DNA of 64,000 nt from Hymenobacter gelipurpurascens. GTDB lineage: Bacteria; Bacteroidota; Bacteroidia; Cytophagales; Hymenobacteraceae. Under the pieces are notes generated by a model that saw only the letters and a list, made by a program, of their open reading frames with translations, was not told the origin of the DNA and searched no databases. The stretch is from NCBI RefSeq assembly GCF_900187375.1, contig NZ_FYEW01000001.1:1922001-1986000 (forward strand). Direction: 5' to 3'. Both the position numbers and the translations under genes were made by a program. How positions within the stretch are numbered: the first letter of the stretch is position 1; every line of letters starts with the position of its first letter. Shown piece after piece: positions 14,276 to 25,900 of the stretch.

Positions 14276-16834
14276 ATGCTATCTACCTCTATTCCAAGTT
14301 TCTTGCTGTTACTGGCGCTATGCACGGGCAGTGGCCTAGCCGCTGCTCAAACGTCGGCTACTACGCCAGCACCCACGGCCGCCTCAGCACCGGCGCCTAA
14401 GCGCCAACTGCAAACGCTGCGCATCACGGAAGCCATTAAGCTGGATGGCGTGCTGGATGAGGCGGTGTGGCAGCAGGCGCCCATTGCCACCGGTTTCACG
14501 CAACAGCGGCCCAACCCTGGCGTACCGGAAAAGCAGAAAACGGAGGTGCGCGTGCTGTATGATGACGCCAATATCTACGTCGGGGCAATTATGCACGATG
14601 TCTCGCAGGACTCTATTCCACGGGAGCTGACAGCGCGCGACAATACCGGCAACTCCGATTTCTTCGGCATCTTTCTCGATACCTACAACGACCACCTGAA
14701 CGGCTACGGCTTCATCGTGACCAGCAGCGGCGTGCAGCTCGATTCGCGCTATTCGCCGGCCGGAGGCGAAGACTTTAACTGGAATGCCGTGTGGGAAAGT
14801 AACACCTCCTATCAGGGCACCGATTGGGTGGCGGAGATGCGCATTCCGTACTCGGCCATCCGATTCAGCAACGTGCAAGAGCAGTTGTGGGGCCTGAACT
14901 TCATGCGCCAGCGCAAACGCGACAACGCCTCCTATTTCTGGAATGAAGTGAAACCCGCCGCCAGTGGCTTCGTGAACCAGTGGGGTGAGCTGCGCGGCGT
15001 GCGGGATATTAAGCCGCCGCTGCGCCTCTCGCTCACGCCCTACGTTTCCAGCTACGTGAACCATAACCCGCTGAATGCAGAAGGCACGCGCCGCACCACT
15101 ACCAGCTTCAACGGGGGCGCCGATATCAAGTGGGGCATCAATGAGAGCTTCACCCTGGATGCTACCTTGGTGCCCGACTTCGGGCAGGTACAGAGCGACA
15201 ACCAGGTGCTGAACCTCTCTCCTTTCGAGGTACAGTTCAACGAGAATCGGCAGTTCTTCACGGAAGGCACCGAGCTGTTCAACAAGGGCAACTTATTCTA
15301 CTCGCGCCGTGTAGGCGCTACGCCCATTGGCTTCTACGGCGTGCAGGCGGGCACCACAGAGAAGATCATCCGCAACCCCGCCGAAACCCGGCTGCTGAAC
15401 GCCACCAAAGTATCGGGCCGTACTAAGAGTGGCCTAGGCATCGGGTTTTTCAACGCGCTCAGTAATGATGTGTACGCCACCCTACGCGACACCGAAACCG
15501 GCCAGGAGCGCGAAGTAAAGACGCAGCCGTTCAGCAACTACAACATCATGGTGCTGGATCAGAGCCTGAAAAACAACTCCTACGTCTCGCTCATCAACAC
15601 CAACGTAACCCGCGCCGGCAGCACCTACGACGCCAACGTGACGGGCGGGCTGTTTCGCTTCGCCAACAAGAAAAACGCCTACGCCCTCGATGGCAGCCTG
15701 GTGTACTCGCGGCGGCGCGGTACGGTATTCGGTTCCGATAAACCTATTGACGACCAGGATGGCTATAAGTACCAGATTGGGGTCAGCAAAATCAGCGGCA
15801 ATTTCACCTGGGGCCTGAACCAGGGCATCGAGTCGGCCTCCTACAACCCCAACGACCTGGGCATTTTGTTTGGTAACAACAACATCACGCAGTCATTGGA
15901 TGTGGCCTACCGCAAGTACAAGCCCTTCTGGAAGGTGAACAACATGGCCTTCTTTGCTCAGGCCAGCCACTCATTATTATACAAGCCCACGCTCTACCAA
16001 AACATGAGCTTTTACACGGGCTTCAACACCACCTTCACGAAGAGCTTCCTGCAGGTGGGCTACGACTTCGACACCAATCCCACTACCCACGACTTTTACG
16101 AGCCCCGTACTTCCCCGCTAGGCCAGTACTACGTGCGCGTGCCCGGCAACACCGGCATTGTGCTGTTCGTCAATTCCGACACGCGCAAAAAGTTCTCCTA
16201 TGGTTGGAATCTCGGGCAGCGCATTTTTGCCCTGGATGAGCGCCTGCCCCGGGAGCGACGCATGAAGTATAGCGCCGGCTTCTACCCCCGCTACCGCGTC
16301 AACGACCACCTCACCTTCCGCTATAGCCTCGACTGGAGCCTGGTAAATAACCAGATTGGTTTCGTGAATGGCGGCATGAGCGCCAGCGAGCCGTTGGATA
16401 AGCCCTTCCTGGGCCAAGTGATCCTCGGCCGCCGCGACGTGGCCACGGTTTCCAATGTGGTATCAGTGGCCTACACGTTTACTAACCGTATGTCGTTTAC
16501 GCTGCGCACGCGCCACTACACCAGCAACGTGCGCTACGCTGATTTCTCGCAGCTAGGCCCCAACGGCGAGGAGAAACTAGTGGCCTACCAGCGCAACCGC
16601 GACAACACCTACAACGCCTTCAACGTGGATGCTGTGTACTCCTGGTGGTTTGCGCCCGGCTCACAGGTGAGCATCGTTTGGAAGAACGCGGGCTCCACGT
16701 ATTTGCTGGCGGAACAGGCCACCCCTCTCTATTTCGACAACTTCAACAACACCATCAACACCCCGCACAATAACTCCCTTTCGGTAAAGGTGCTCTACTA
16801 CCTCGACTATCTAAGCTTCCGCAAGAAGCGGTAA
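14276..16834 (+). CDS. DUF5916 family outer-membrane-type protein with N-terminal CBM9-like domain
   Basis: An 852-residue exported protein. The signal peptide covers residues 1-25 (MLSTSIPSFLLLLALCTG to AAAQ), followed by a low-complexity Ala/Thr/Pro linker to residue 45. A family-9 carbohydrate-binding-like beta-sandwich occupies about residues 50-240 (KLDGVLDEAVWQQAP, VRVLYDDANIYVG, NSDFFGIFLDTYNDHLNGYGF, WVAEMRIPYSAIRF). The rest is DUF5916, rich in alternating hydrophobic/aromatic strands typical of an outer-membrane beta-barrel (FEVQFNENRQFFTEGTELF, MSFTLRTRHYTSNVRY, ending LSVKVLYYLDYLSF). Such proteins are common in Bacteroidota and often lie near hydrolases or peptidases, but their substrate is not known. 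It stands alone here, with a shared bidirectional terminator against the giant repeat gene. Confidence 0.85.
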   Translation: MLSTSIPSFLLLLALCTGSGLAAAQTSATTPAPTAASAPAPKRQLQTLRITEAIKLDGVLDEAVWQQAPIATGFTQQRPNPGVPEKQKTEVRVLYDDANIYVGAIMHDVSQDSIPRELTARDNTGNSDFFGIFLDTYNDHLNGYGFIVTSSGVQLDSRYSPAGGEDFNWNAVWESNTSYQGTDWVAEMRIPYSAIRFSNVQEQLWGLNFMRQRKRDNASYFWNEVKPAASGFVNQWGELRGVRDIKPPLRLSLTPYVSSYVNHNPLNAEGTRRTTTSFNGGADIKWGINESFTLDATLVPDFGQVQSDNQVLNLSPFEVQFNENRQFFTEGTELFNKGNLFYSRRVGATPIGFYGVQAGTTEKIIRNPAETRLLNATKVSGRTKSGLGIGFFNALSNDVYATLRDTETGQEREVKTQPFSNYNIMVLDQSLKNNSYVSLINTNVTRAGSTYDANVTGGLFRFANKKNAYALDGSLVYSRRRGTVFGSDKPIDDQDGYKYQIGVSKISGNFTWGLNQGIESASYNPNDLGILFGNNNITQSLDVAYRKYKPFWKVNNMAFFAQASHSLLYKPTLYQNMSFYTGFNTTFTKSFLQVGYDFDTNPTTHDFYEPRTSPLGQYYVRVPGNTGIVLFVNSDTRKKFSYGWNLGQRIFALDERLPRERRMKYSAGFYPRYRVNDHLTFRYSLDWSLVNNQIGFVNGGMSASEPLDKPFLGQVILGRRDVATVSNVVSVAYTFTNRMSFTLRTRHYTSNVRYADFSQLGPNGEEKLVAYQRNRDNTYNAFNVDAVYSWWFAPGSQVSIVWKNAGSTYLLAEQATPLYFDNFNNTINTPHNNSLSVKVLYYLDYLSFRKKR

Positions 16835-16910
16835 GCGCTAGGCCAGTATACTTCCTTGGCAAAGCACTGGCCTAGGCATGTCTTACGGATCTGCATTGTC
16901 CAGACCAACA

Positions 16911-16951
16911 CAACAAAAAGCCCCTGCTGAAACAGCAGGGGCTTTTTGTTG
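16911..16951. terminator. Bidirectional terminator between convergent genes
   Basis: CAACAAAAAGCCCCTGCTG pairs with CAGCAGGGGCTTTTTGTTG around an AAA loop, a 19-bp perfect stem with A-rich and T-rich flanks. It serves both the DUF5916 gene and the giant YDG gene. Confidence 0.9.
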
Positions 16952-16975
16952 CTAGAAGCGGAGAGAGAAATACGG

Positions 16976-19900
16976 TTAGTGCGCGATGGTGATGCGCTTG
17001 TTCTCCACTTTACCATTGGTGATTAATCGGCAGAAGTAAACGCCATTCGGGAGGGCACTGCCATCCATCCTGACCTCGTACTCGCGGCCACCTTCTACCT
17101 CAGCGTTGTAGAGTGTCTTGACCAGGCCACCCGTGCTGTTGTAGAGGTACACCTGCGCCTTGCCACCTTCCAGCGTACGGAAGTGAATGGTGCCCTGCTC
17201 CGTCATAGGGTTCGGATAGATTTCCAACACGTTGCTGGCGGTTGCGGAGGCAGTTGCAGGACCATTCAGGGTAATAACCTGGCTGGTGCTGGTGGTCCTG
17301 AGAGCCGTGGTGGCAACGCCGGTTCCTGTCACAGACACTAGGTCATTCGGGGCTAAGTCACGGTGAACTGTCTTGGTGCCATCCCACTTGCTGGAGAACC
17401 AAATGCCTCCACTGCTGCGATACACCGTTATGGCCAGCCTGTCAACCTTCTCCGTGGCCGATGGGTTGCCCACGCCATCATACATATCCAACTGCATGGT
17501 GCAGTTGCCTTCAATGCTCTGCGCTACACCATTCACAATTTCTGAAATATTGGCTTTGCTGCTGAACTGGGCCGTGGGGTTGGTGGTAGCCAAAGTTGAA
17601 ATAGCATTGCTCTTCAGCTTATAGGTATGCGGCACACCGGGCGTTTCCTTGCCATTGCGGTCATAGTAGCTGTTCACCGTAATCTCAGCCCCACCCTGTG
17701 GGTTTTTCAAGCTCTTGTTGTACTGCACATAGAACCCGAAGCTGGAGGAGCCTTTGATATATCCGGCAGTTCCGGTTGCATCAAATTTGCCACCACCTGC
17801 TATCAGGCCACCAGGAGTTGGCACTGCTACCGTTACTTCTTTATCGAGCGCTGAATTATCTATGCTCTTGTAGTTACCGGTAACCACTACGGCAATATCC
17901 AGAATAGCCGCTGAACCGCTGATGCTGTATTGGACATTCGTAGCAGCGGTTCCCACCGTCAAGTCACCGGGATTAACCAGTCCAACCGGCAGGTTCTGAG
18001 CTCCGTTGATTGGAGTAAGCGTGGCGCTGGTGCCTGTACCAGTACGAATGAAGAACGACGCTTTTGCCGTCCGGATATCCCCCGTGAAGTTGAGGTTGTT
18101 CTTGATAGTAGCTACCAGATTCAGCGTGGCCGTAGAGCTACCAGACCCAGTAGTCCAGAAGAAGCTGGAGCCGGTATAGTAGGTATCGGCCACTGGGTTG
18201 GCCGTTTGCTGCGTGATGGTAGCCTTGGCAGTAGCGCTGGTAGTCGTCAGGCTGTAGTTGCCGGAAGACGTTCCGCCCAGCGTGAAGCCGGTGGCCGTCA
18301 CTACTTTATCAACACCCACGTTGGCATCCGAGAAATTGGCTGTTCCCGCCGTCAGGCTCACATTAGACACGTCGGCGGTAAGCACACCGGTCAATGAACG
18401 GCTAAGGATGGTGGCCGCGGTAGTGCCGTCATACATCCTGCTGGCCGCAGTGAAGGAGGGCATAATGCCCAGCGGCGTGATATCGGCGATAGTAGAAGTC
18501 ACCGACGCAAGGCTATAGTTGCCCGATTGTGCTCCCGTTAAAGTAAAGCCAGTGCCTGCCACAGACTTACCGGTTCCCACATTAGCATCGGCAAAAGTGG
18601 CCGTGCCACCGGACAAGGTTACGGCATCACCGCTTAGAACACCGGCAAGCGTGCGGCTGGCAATGGTACTGTTTACCTGTCCGTTATAGATTTTATTACT
18701 GGCGGTAAATGCCCCCGTAATTCCCAGTGCCGTGATATCGGCCTTGGTCTTGACTGTGGTGGTGCTTAAGGTGTAATTGTTAGCCGTATTACCGCTCAGG
18801 ACAAGCCCCGAAGCAGTGACATCTTTGGCAGTGCCTACATTCTTGTCAGCAAAAGTTGCGCTACCACCCGTCAGCGTTACATCGTCTTGGCCAACTATAC
18901 CGGTGAGGGTACGGCTGGAGATATCAGCCGTTGTGTTGTTGTTGTAGACTTTGTTGCTGGCCAGAATAGCGGGTACAAGTGGCTTGGCGGTGATGGCAAA
19001 CGTAGCGCCGGGCGCCAGGCCCAGATCGTAGTTTGTGCCAAGGCTTAAGGAGCCCAGTGTAATGTCATAATTACCCACTGTGCTTCCGCCCACGCGGGCC
19101 AGAGCTCCGCTGAAGCTTTCACCAGCTACCAGCGAGCCACTGGTAACAGTGTAGGCCAGTGTGGGGTCCAGATCAGTGCCATACACTTTGTTCTGGTTGG
19201 CCGCAGCCGTAACCGTTACCTGACGAAGCGTAACGTCAGCCGTTGTGGTGTTCACCGTTGTGAGGTTGTAGTTGCCGGCCTGAGCACCGCCCAAGGTCAT
19301 GTTGCTGGCCGTAACCGTTTTGCCGCTCGCTACATCCTTGGTATTGAAGGAAGCAGTACCATTAAGTAAGGTTACCTCATCCGTACCGAGAACTCCGTTT
19401 GGAGTGCGGCTGGTAACGGCAGCAGTGGTATTGCCATCGTAGACCTTGTTGCTGGCAGTAAACGAGCCGGTGATATCAAGGCGGCTGATAGTAGCCGTAG
19501 TGGTGGCCACCGAACTTAAGCTGTAGTTGCCTCTGTCGGTACCATCCAGAGCGGCATCGGCAAGGGATACCGTTTTGCCAGCGCCCACATTTTTGTCGGA
19601 GAAGGTAGCGGTACCACCCGTCAGACTTACGACATCCTGGCCAATCACACCCGTCAGGGTACGCGTCAGGACGGTAGCGTTAGTTGATGCATTGTACGTC
19701 TTGTTCTCAGCCGTAAAGTGGCCTACAAGAGCAAAGGGCGTGATGCTGGCCGTTGTGGAGGCCGTAGTGTTGGCAGAGTAGTTTCCGCTATCGGTTCCGC
19801 CCGTAATGGTCACGTTGGCGGTTACAGGTTTACCCTGGCCTACACTCTTGTTATTGAAGGCTCCGTTGCTGGCACCTACTGTCAGGACATCTCCTGCCAC

Positions 19901-22900
19901 TAGGCCACTGCCAATGGCGGCATGGACCGTAGCATCGGCATTACCATCGTAGGTTTTGTTGTCGGCCGTAATGGCAAGTACCAGGGTCTTCTGCGTGATG
20001 TTGGCTGTGGTGCTAGCACTCGTGGAAGTGAGGCTGTAGTTGGAAGCAGCTGTGCCATTCAGAGCCACCGTTGCCGACACCGTTTTACCGTCGGCCACGT
20101 TCTTGTTGTTGAACACCGCACCGCTTACCGTAACGCCTACTGTTTCACTACCGATGAGGTCAGTGGCAGGCACAGTACCCGTAGCCGAAGCAGTAGGGTT
20201 ACCGTCATAGATTTTGTCCTGCGCTGCGATAGCCGCGGTCAGTTGCTTGGCCGAGATGGCTGCCTTGGTGATGGCCGTAGCGCTTGCGGTGTAGTTGTCC
20301 CTGTCAGTACCAGCGAGGCTAAGACCTATGGCCGTTACGGTTTTGTTGGTGCCTACGTCTTTGGTATCGAACGTAGCCGAACCGCCCACCAGGGTTACTT
20401 CGTCATCCGAAATCTGCCCGGTCAGGCTGCGCGACTGGATAGTGGCGCTGGTGTTGCCGTCATAGGTTTTACTTTGTGCTGTGAATACCGGCGTGATGGG
20501 TTTGGGGGTAATGGCCGCCGTGGCGGTGGCGCTGGTATTGGCCGAGTAGTTGCCGGCATCGGCGCCGGCTTTGCTTACGCTGGCCGTAACCGTTTTGCCG
20601 GGAGCCACATTCTTATCACTGAATGTGCCGCCGTTGCTGCTCACCGTTACTACATCGTTGGCTACCAATCCGCTGCCCGAAGCCAAGACTGCAGAAGTGG
20701 CGGCCGTAGTATTTCCATCGTACACCTTGTTGGTAGCCGTCAGGGAAATAGCCAAGGGCCTCGTTGAGATAGCCGCCGTACTGGTAGCCGTGAGGTTGAC
20801 CGAGTAGTTACCGGCATCGGCGCCGGCTTTGCTTACATCGGCCGTAACCGTTTTGTTGGGGCCTACATTCTTGTCGGCAAACAGGCCACTCGTAGCACTT
20901 ACCGTTACTACATCATCGTCTACTAGGCCACTCGTGATGGAAGCCGTTACAGCTGCGTTCCGGTTGCCATCGTACACTTTGTCCTCAGCAGCAATGCCAA
21001 TGGTCAGGGCTTTAGTGGTAATGGCGGCGGTAGTGGTAGCCGTGAGGTTGGCGGTGTAGTTACCGGCGTCGGTGCCGGTTTTGCTTACTTCCGCTGTCAC
21101 GGTTTTGCCAGCGCCCACATTCTTGGTGTCAAACAAGCCGTTGCTGGCGCTTACGCTTACCGCGTCGTTGGGCACTAGGCCACTTGCAATAGAAGCCGTT
21201 ACGGCTGCGTTCCGGTTGCCATCGTACGGCTTACTTGTAGCACTGATAGCAATGATCATTTCCTTGGCCGTAATGTCGGCTTTGGCGGTAGGGTTGGCAG
21301 CAGCCAAGCTGTAGTTGCCTGCGTCCGTGCCGGTCAGGCTGAAACCAGAGCCGGTTACGGTCTTTCCCTCACCCACATTCTTATCGGAGAAGCTGGCGGT
21401 GCCTGCCGAAAGTACCACCTGATCAGTGAGTAAAACCCCGGCCACTGAGCGGCCGGTGATACGCGTCGCGAGGTCACCGTTGTACACTCTGCTCGCCGCC
21501 GTGAAGGAAGGTGTCAGCTCAGCCTGGGTGATAGTGGCCGTGGTAGCGGCCGAGCCAGACGTCAGGCTATAGTTGTTGCTGATTGCCCCACTGCTCAGTG
21601 CCACCGTAGCGGTTACAGGCTTGGAGTTTCCAACCTGCTTGTCATTGAACTGCGCATTAGTCACTATTACTGATACCGCATCGTTTCCTACCAGATCGGC
21701 CGCTGCCACACTGCCGGTAGCCTGAGCGGCCAGAGTAGCATCGTACACCTTATTCTGAGCCGCGATAGATGCCGTCAGAGGTTTGCGCGTGATGGCGAAA
21801 GTGCTACCCGAGGCCAGGCTTAGGCTGTAGTTGGAGCCCAGGCTCAACGTCCCCAGAGAAATGGCATAAGTATTTACCAGTTCGCCTTCAGCACGGATCA
21901 GCTGTCCGGAGAAGCTGTCGCCGCTGATTTTGGTGCCGGTCGTAATCGTGTAGGCTAGTACAGGATCCGTAGTGGTGCCGTACACTTTGCCCTGCCCCAC
22001 AGTGGCCGTCACCACAAGGGGGCGGGCCGTGATATCGGCAGTAGCCACGGCGGTGCTGTTGGCTGTGTAGTTGCCAGCATCCGCGCCCGTCAGGCCTAGG
22101 CCAGTCGTCGTGACGGTTTTACCGGTGCCCACATTTTTGTCGGCAAACGTTGCGCTGCCACCAGTTAGAGAAACTACGTCGTTGGTCACTACCCCGTCCA
22201 GCGTGCGGGTGGCAATATGGCCTGCAGTGTTCCCGTCGTACTCCTTGTTGTCAATAGTTATGGAAGCCGTAAGGTCTTTCGCCGTAATGTCGGCGTTGGC
22301 CGTGGCTGAAGTGGCCGACAACCGGTAATTATGCGCTGCGGCGCCAGTCAGGGCCACCGTAGCTGTTACCGTTTTATTGGTACCTACCTGTTTGCTAGCG
22401 AAAGCCGCATTGCTTACTGCCACTATCACCTCATCCCTGCTAACTACATCGGCGGGAGGTACGCTGCCGGTTGCGGTTGCTCCTAGGCCACCATCATACA
22501 CTTTATCAGTGGCTGCAATAGATGCCGTGAGGGCTTTGGCCGAAATCGTGAACTTCACGTTGGGCGTGAAGGTCAGGGCATAGTTGCTGCTCAACGCCAG
22601 GCTACCCTGCGTGATATCGTAATCGCCTACCTGGCTTCCTTCGCCTCTGGATAAGTTACCCGTGAAGGCATCGTTTCCTACCAATGTTACTGGCTCATAG
22701 GCCAGTGCGGGCTCCGTAGCTCCGTAGATTTTGCCTTGTCCTGCTGCTGGCGTTACCGTTACGGCTTTAGGGGTAATGGTGAAATTGTTGGGTAAGTAGG
22801 TAACCAAATAGTTAGTTACTGTGGAAGCATTGTTCGTCTTGCTGTTGATTGACAAACTGCCTTTACCAATAACGTAAGCACCGATGTTGCTGCCTCCAGC

Positions 22901-25900
22901 CCGACTCAATGTGCCAGTAAAAGCATCGACACTGGCCAGGCCACTGCCACTTACGGTATAGGTGAAGCTCGACGGCTCAGGGTCGCCATATACTTTCGTT
23001 TGCCCCTCATTCGCGGCAATGGTAATCGGACGAGCCGTAACGGCCAGCGCCGTAGCATTACCAGCAGCCTGCCCGAAAGTATAGTTGCCATATCTGGCTT
23101 CTAGGCCAGTGCCAGTAACCTCATACTCGCCAACCGGGCTAGAAGCATCGGCTACTGAGGTAAAGCTGACGGTTCCGGTGGTAGCAGTCTCAGCGGTTTC
23201 CGTTTCTACGAACCCCGTTATGGTACCTGTAAGTGTACCATTTGGGTCACCATACATCCGCGAAGCATCATTTGCTGCGTAAGTGAGTGTAGCAGGCGTG
23301 ATAGTAGCGGTGGCCGTTGGGTTGGTAGCAGGCAGGCTGTAGTTATCGGCCTGTGCTCCACCCAGCGTAAAGCCGCTGGCCGTTACCATTTTGCTGGTGC
23401 CAACATTTTTGGTCGCAAACGTAGCTGCACCATTCTCCAGCGTTACCACATCGGGGCTGATAATTCCCGAAAGGCTTCGGGTCAGGATTTCCGCTTCTGT
23501 GGTGCCATCATATACTTTGCTCTTGGCCGTGAAAGTCGGCGTGAGAGTTGCCGCTGTAATGTTAGCGGTGGTGCTGCCCGTGGCAACTGGCAGGCTGTAG
23601 TTGTCGGCGGCATCTCCTATAAGGACCACATTCGCAGTTACTGGCTTGTTGTTGGCTACGTTCTTATCGCTGAAGTATGCATTGCTTACTTCCACTCCTA
23701 CCACATCACCAGCAGCAAGCGCACCGGCAGGCACGCTACCGACCGCTGACGCTGTTGCGTTGCCATCGTAGGTCTTGTTGCTGGCAGTAATGGTGGCCGT
23801 GAGGGCTTTGGCCGAGATGCTGGCTGTAGTAGTCGCCGTAGGGTTAGCGGTGTAGTTATCGGCATCAGCACCAGCTTTGCTAACTGTAGCTGTCACGGAT
23901 TTCCCTGTGCCCACATTCTTGTCATCGAATTGGCCATTAGCAGAGCTTACCGTTACTACATCGTTGGTCACTAGGCCACTCTCAATCGTTGCCTGCGTGG
24001 TAGCAGCAGCTGAGCCATCGTAGGGCTTATCCGCAGCTGTGATCCCAATCTCTAGGGTCTTAGCCGAAATAGTAGCAGTTGCAGAAGCGGTGTTGGAGGA
24101 CAGGCGATAGTTGCCTGCATCTGTGCCACTCAGTTCTAGGCCAGTCACCGCAACCGTTTTGTCGGTGTCTACCGTCTTATCGGCAAATACCGCCAAACCT
24201 CCTGTTAGGCTCACCGCATCTCCACTTATTTTGCCTATTAGTGAGCGAGTGGCCAGCGTAGCACTAGCATTACCATCATACACTTTATTGCTTACCGTAA
24301 CAGAAGGCGTCAGGGCTTTGGCCGTAATGGCAAAGCTAGCTCCCGGGGCCAAGGTCAGCGTATAGTTTGTACCAGCCGATAAGTTGCCGATAATGTAAGC
24401 GTAAGGGCTACCAGCTACCGTATTGCCTTGAACTCTCGACAGGCTACCGCTGAAAGCAGTGTTTGGCAAAGACCCACTATTATCGAATGTAAAGGCAGGA
24501 TCTAAAGCGCCATATTCTTTGCTCTGTCCGTCTTTGGGCGTTACTGTAACCGACTTCGGATTGATCTGGAGGGTGCCGGTAGCTGTGCCCGCGTAATCTG
24601 CATTGACCAAGGTGCCCACCACCGTATAACTCCCTGCATCTACAGGCTCGGCAACAGAAGCCGTGCCTTGCGAATATGTGTAGGTGAAGGTGCTTGCTCC
24701 TTGTGCATTAGTTTCGGCTGTGGCTGACTTTACGTTTCCATCGTAGGTCTGAACCAAGCTGCCCAACGTTACGCTGGCAGTAGCCTTATTGATAGAAAGT
24801 GTGGCGGCAGAACTGGTAACTGAAGGAGCGCAAGTACCACTAACTACTACATAGTAGTCGCCGGCATTGCTGCTCGTGATAGATGGAATAGAGTACGTGT
24901 TTGACGTCGCGCCAGCTAATGCATTCTGCGTACTTGGTGTACCCTTATACCACTGATACGTCAGGCCAGTACCGGTAGCCGCAACGGAAAAGCTGACGGC
25001 CTCCCCCACCGTTTTGTTAACTGATTGCGGTTGACCACTCGTACTGATTGCAGGCAACTCATTTACGTTTACAACTACGGAACTCGAAGGAGCAGAAGGA
25101 CAGTACCCTGTGTTCGCAATTGCATTGACTGTGTAAGAACCAGCCACAGAAGCCGTGTATGTAGCCGACGTAGCGCCCGGAATAAGGTTACCATCTCTGT
25201 ACCATTGCAACGTGGCGTTTGGAACACTCGAAGTCACCAAGGCAACACTAGCACCGGGGCAGATAGTAGTTGCGCCCTGAGCAGTAATGGAAGGAGTACC
25301 AACATTTGGGTTTATGCTGACAGCCGTGGCTGCCGAAGTAGCTGAACAGCCACTGGCATTCCTCACCGTTACCGAATAATTACCGCTGATACTTACTGTA
25401 ATGGCTTGGGTGGTTGCGCCATTGCTCCACAAGTAGCTAGTGCCTGCAGAAGCAGTTAACGTAACAGATCCTCCGGAGCAGACGGCGGTTGGGCCGCTGG
25501 CTGTCACAGTTGGAGTAACTGGCGAATTGACTTTAGTCTGAATACCGCTGCTGGTTGCGGAACAGCTATTACTAGTCACTTTTACCGTGACAGTCTGGTT
25601 GTTGCTTAGGCCAGTTGTAGTATAGGTATTAGAGGTGCTTGCAGCTCCTACGGATGCTCCATCAACAAAGAACTCGTAAGATGCGCCTGCAATTATAGCG
25701 GCTGTGAAGGTGACAGATTCGCCAGCGCAGATTGTATTATCGACGTCACTACTGCTTAGCGTTGCGGTAGGCGTAGTTACCCTTATGGAAACGCTGTTAC
25801 TAGTAGCCGGGCTACCTGTCACACAGGCAGCATTAGAAGTCATTACACAAGTAACAGCGTCATTGTTTGCTAACGTGCTGCTGGTGAAAGCACTTGCGGT

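Noticed and set aside
18200..24790. Regularly spaced similar blocks that could suggest a CRISPR array
   Set aside because: The units are about 250 bp, vary in sequence, and are translated in one frame into YDG/MBG domains.
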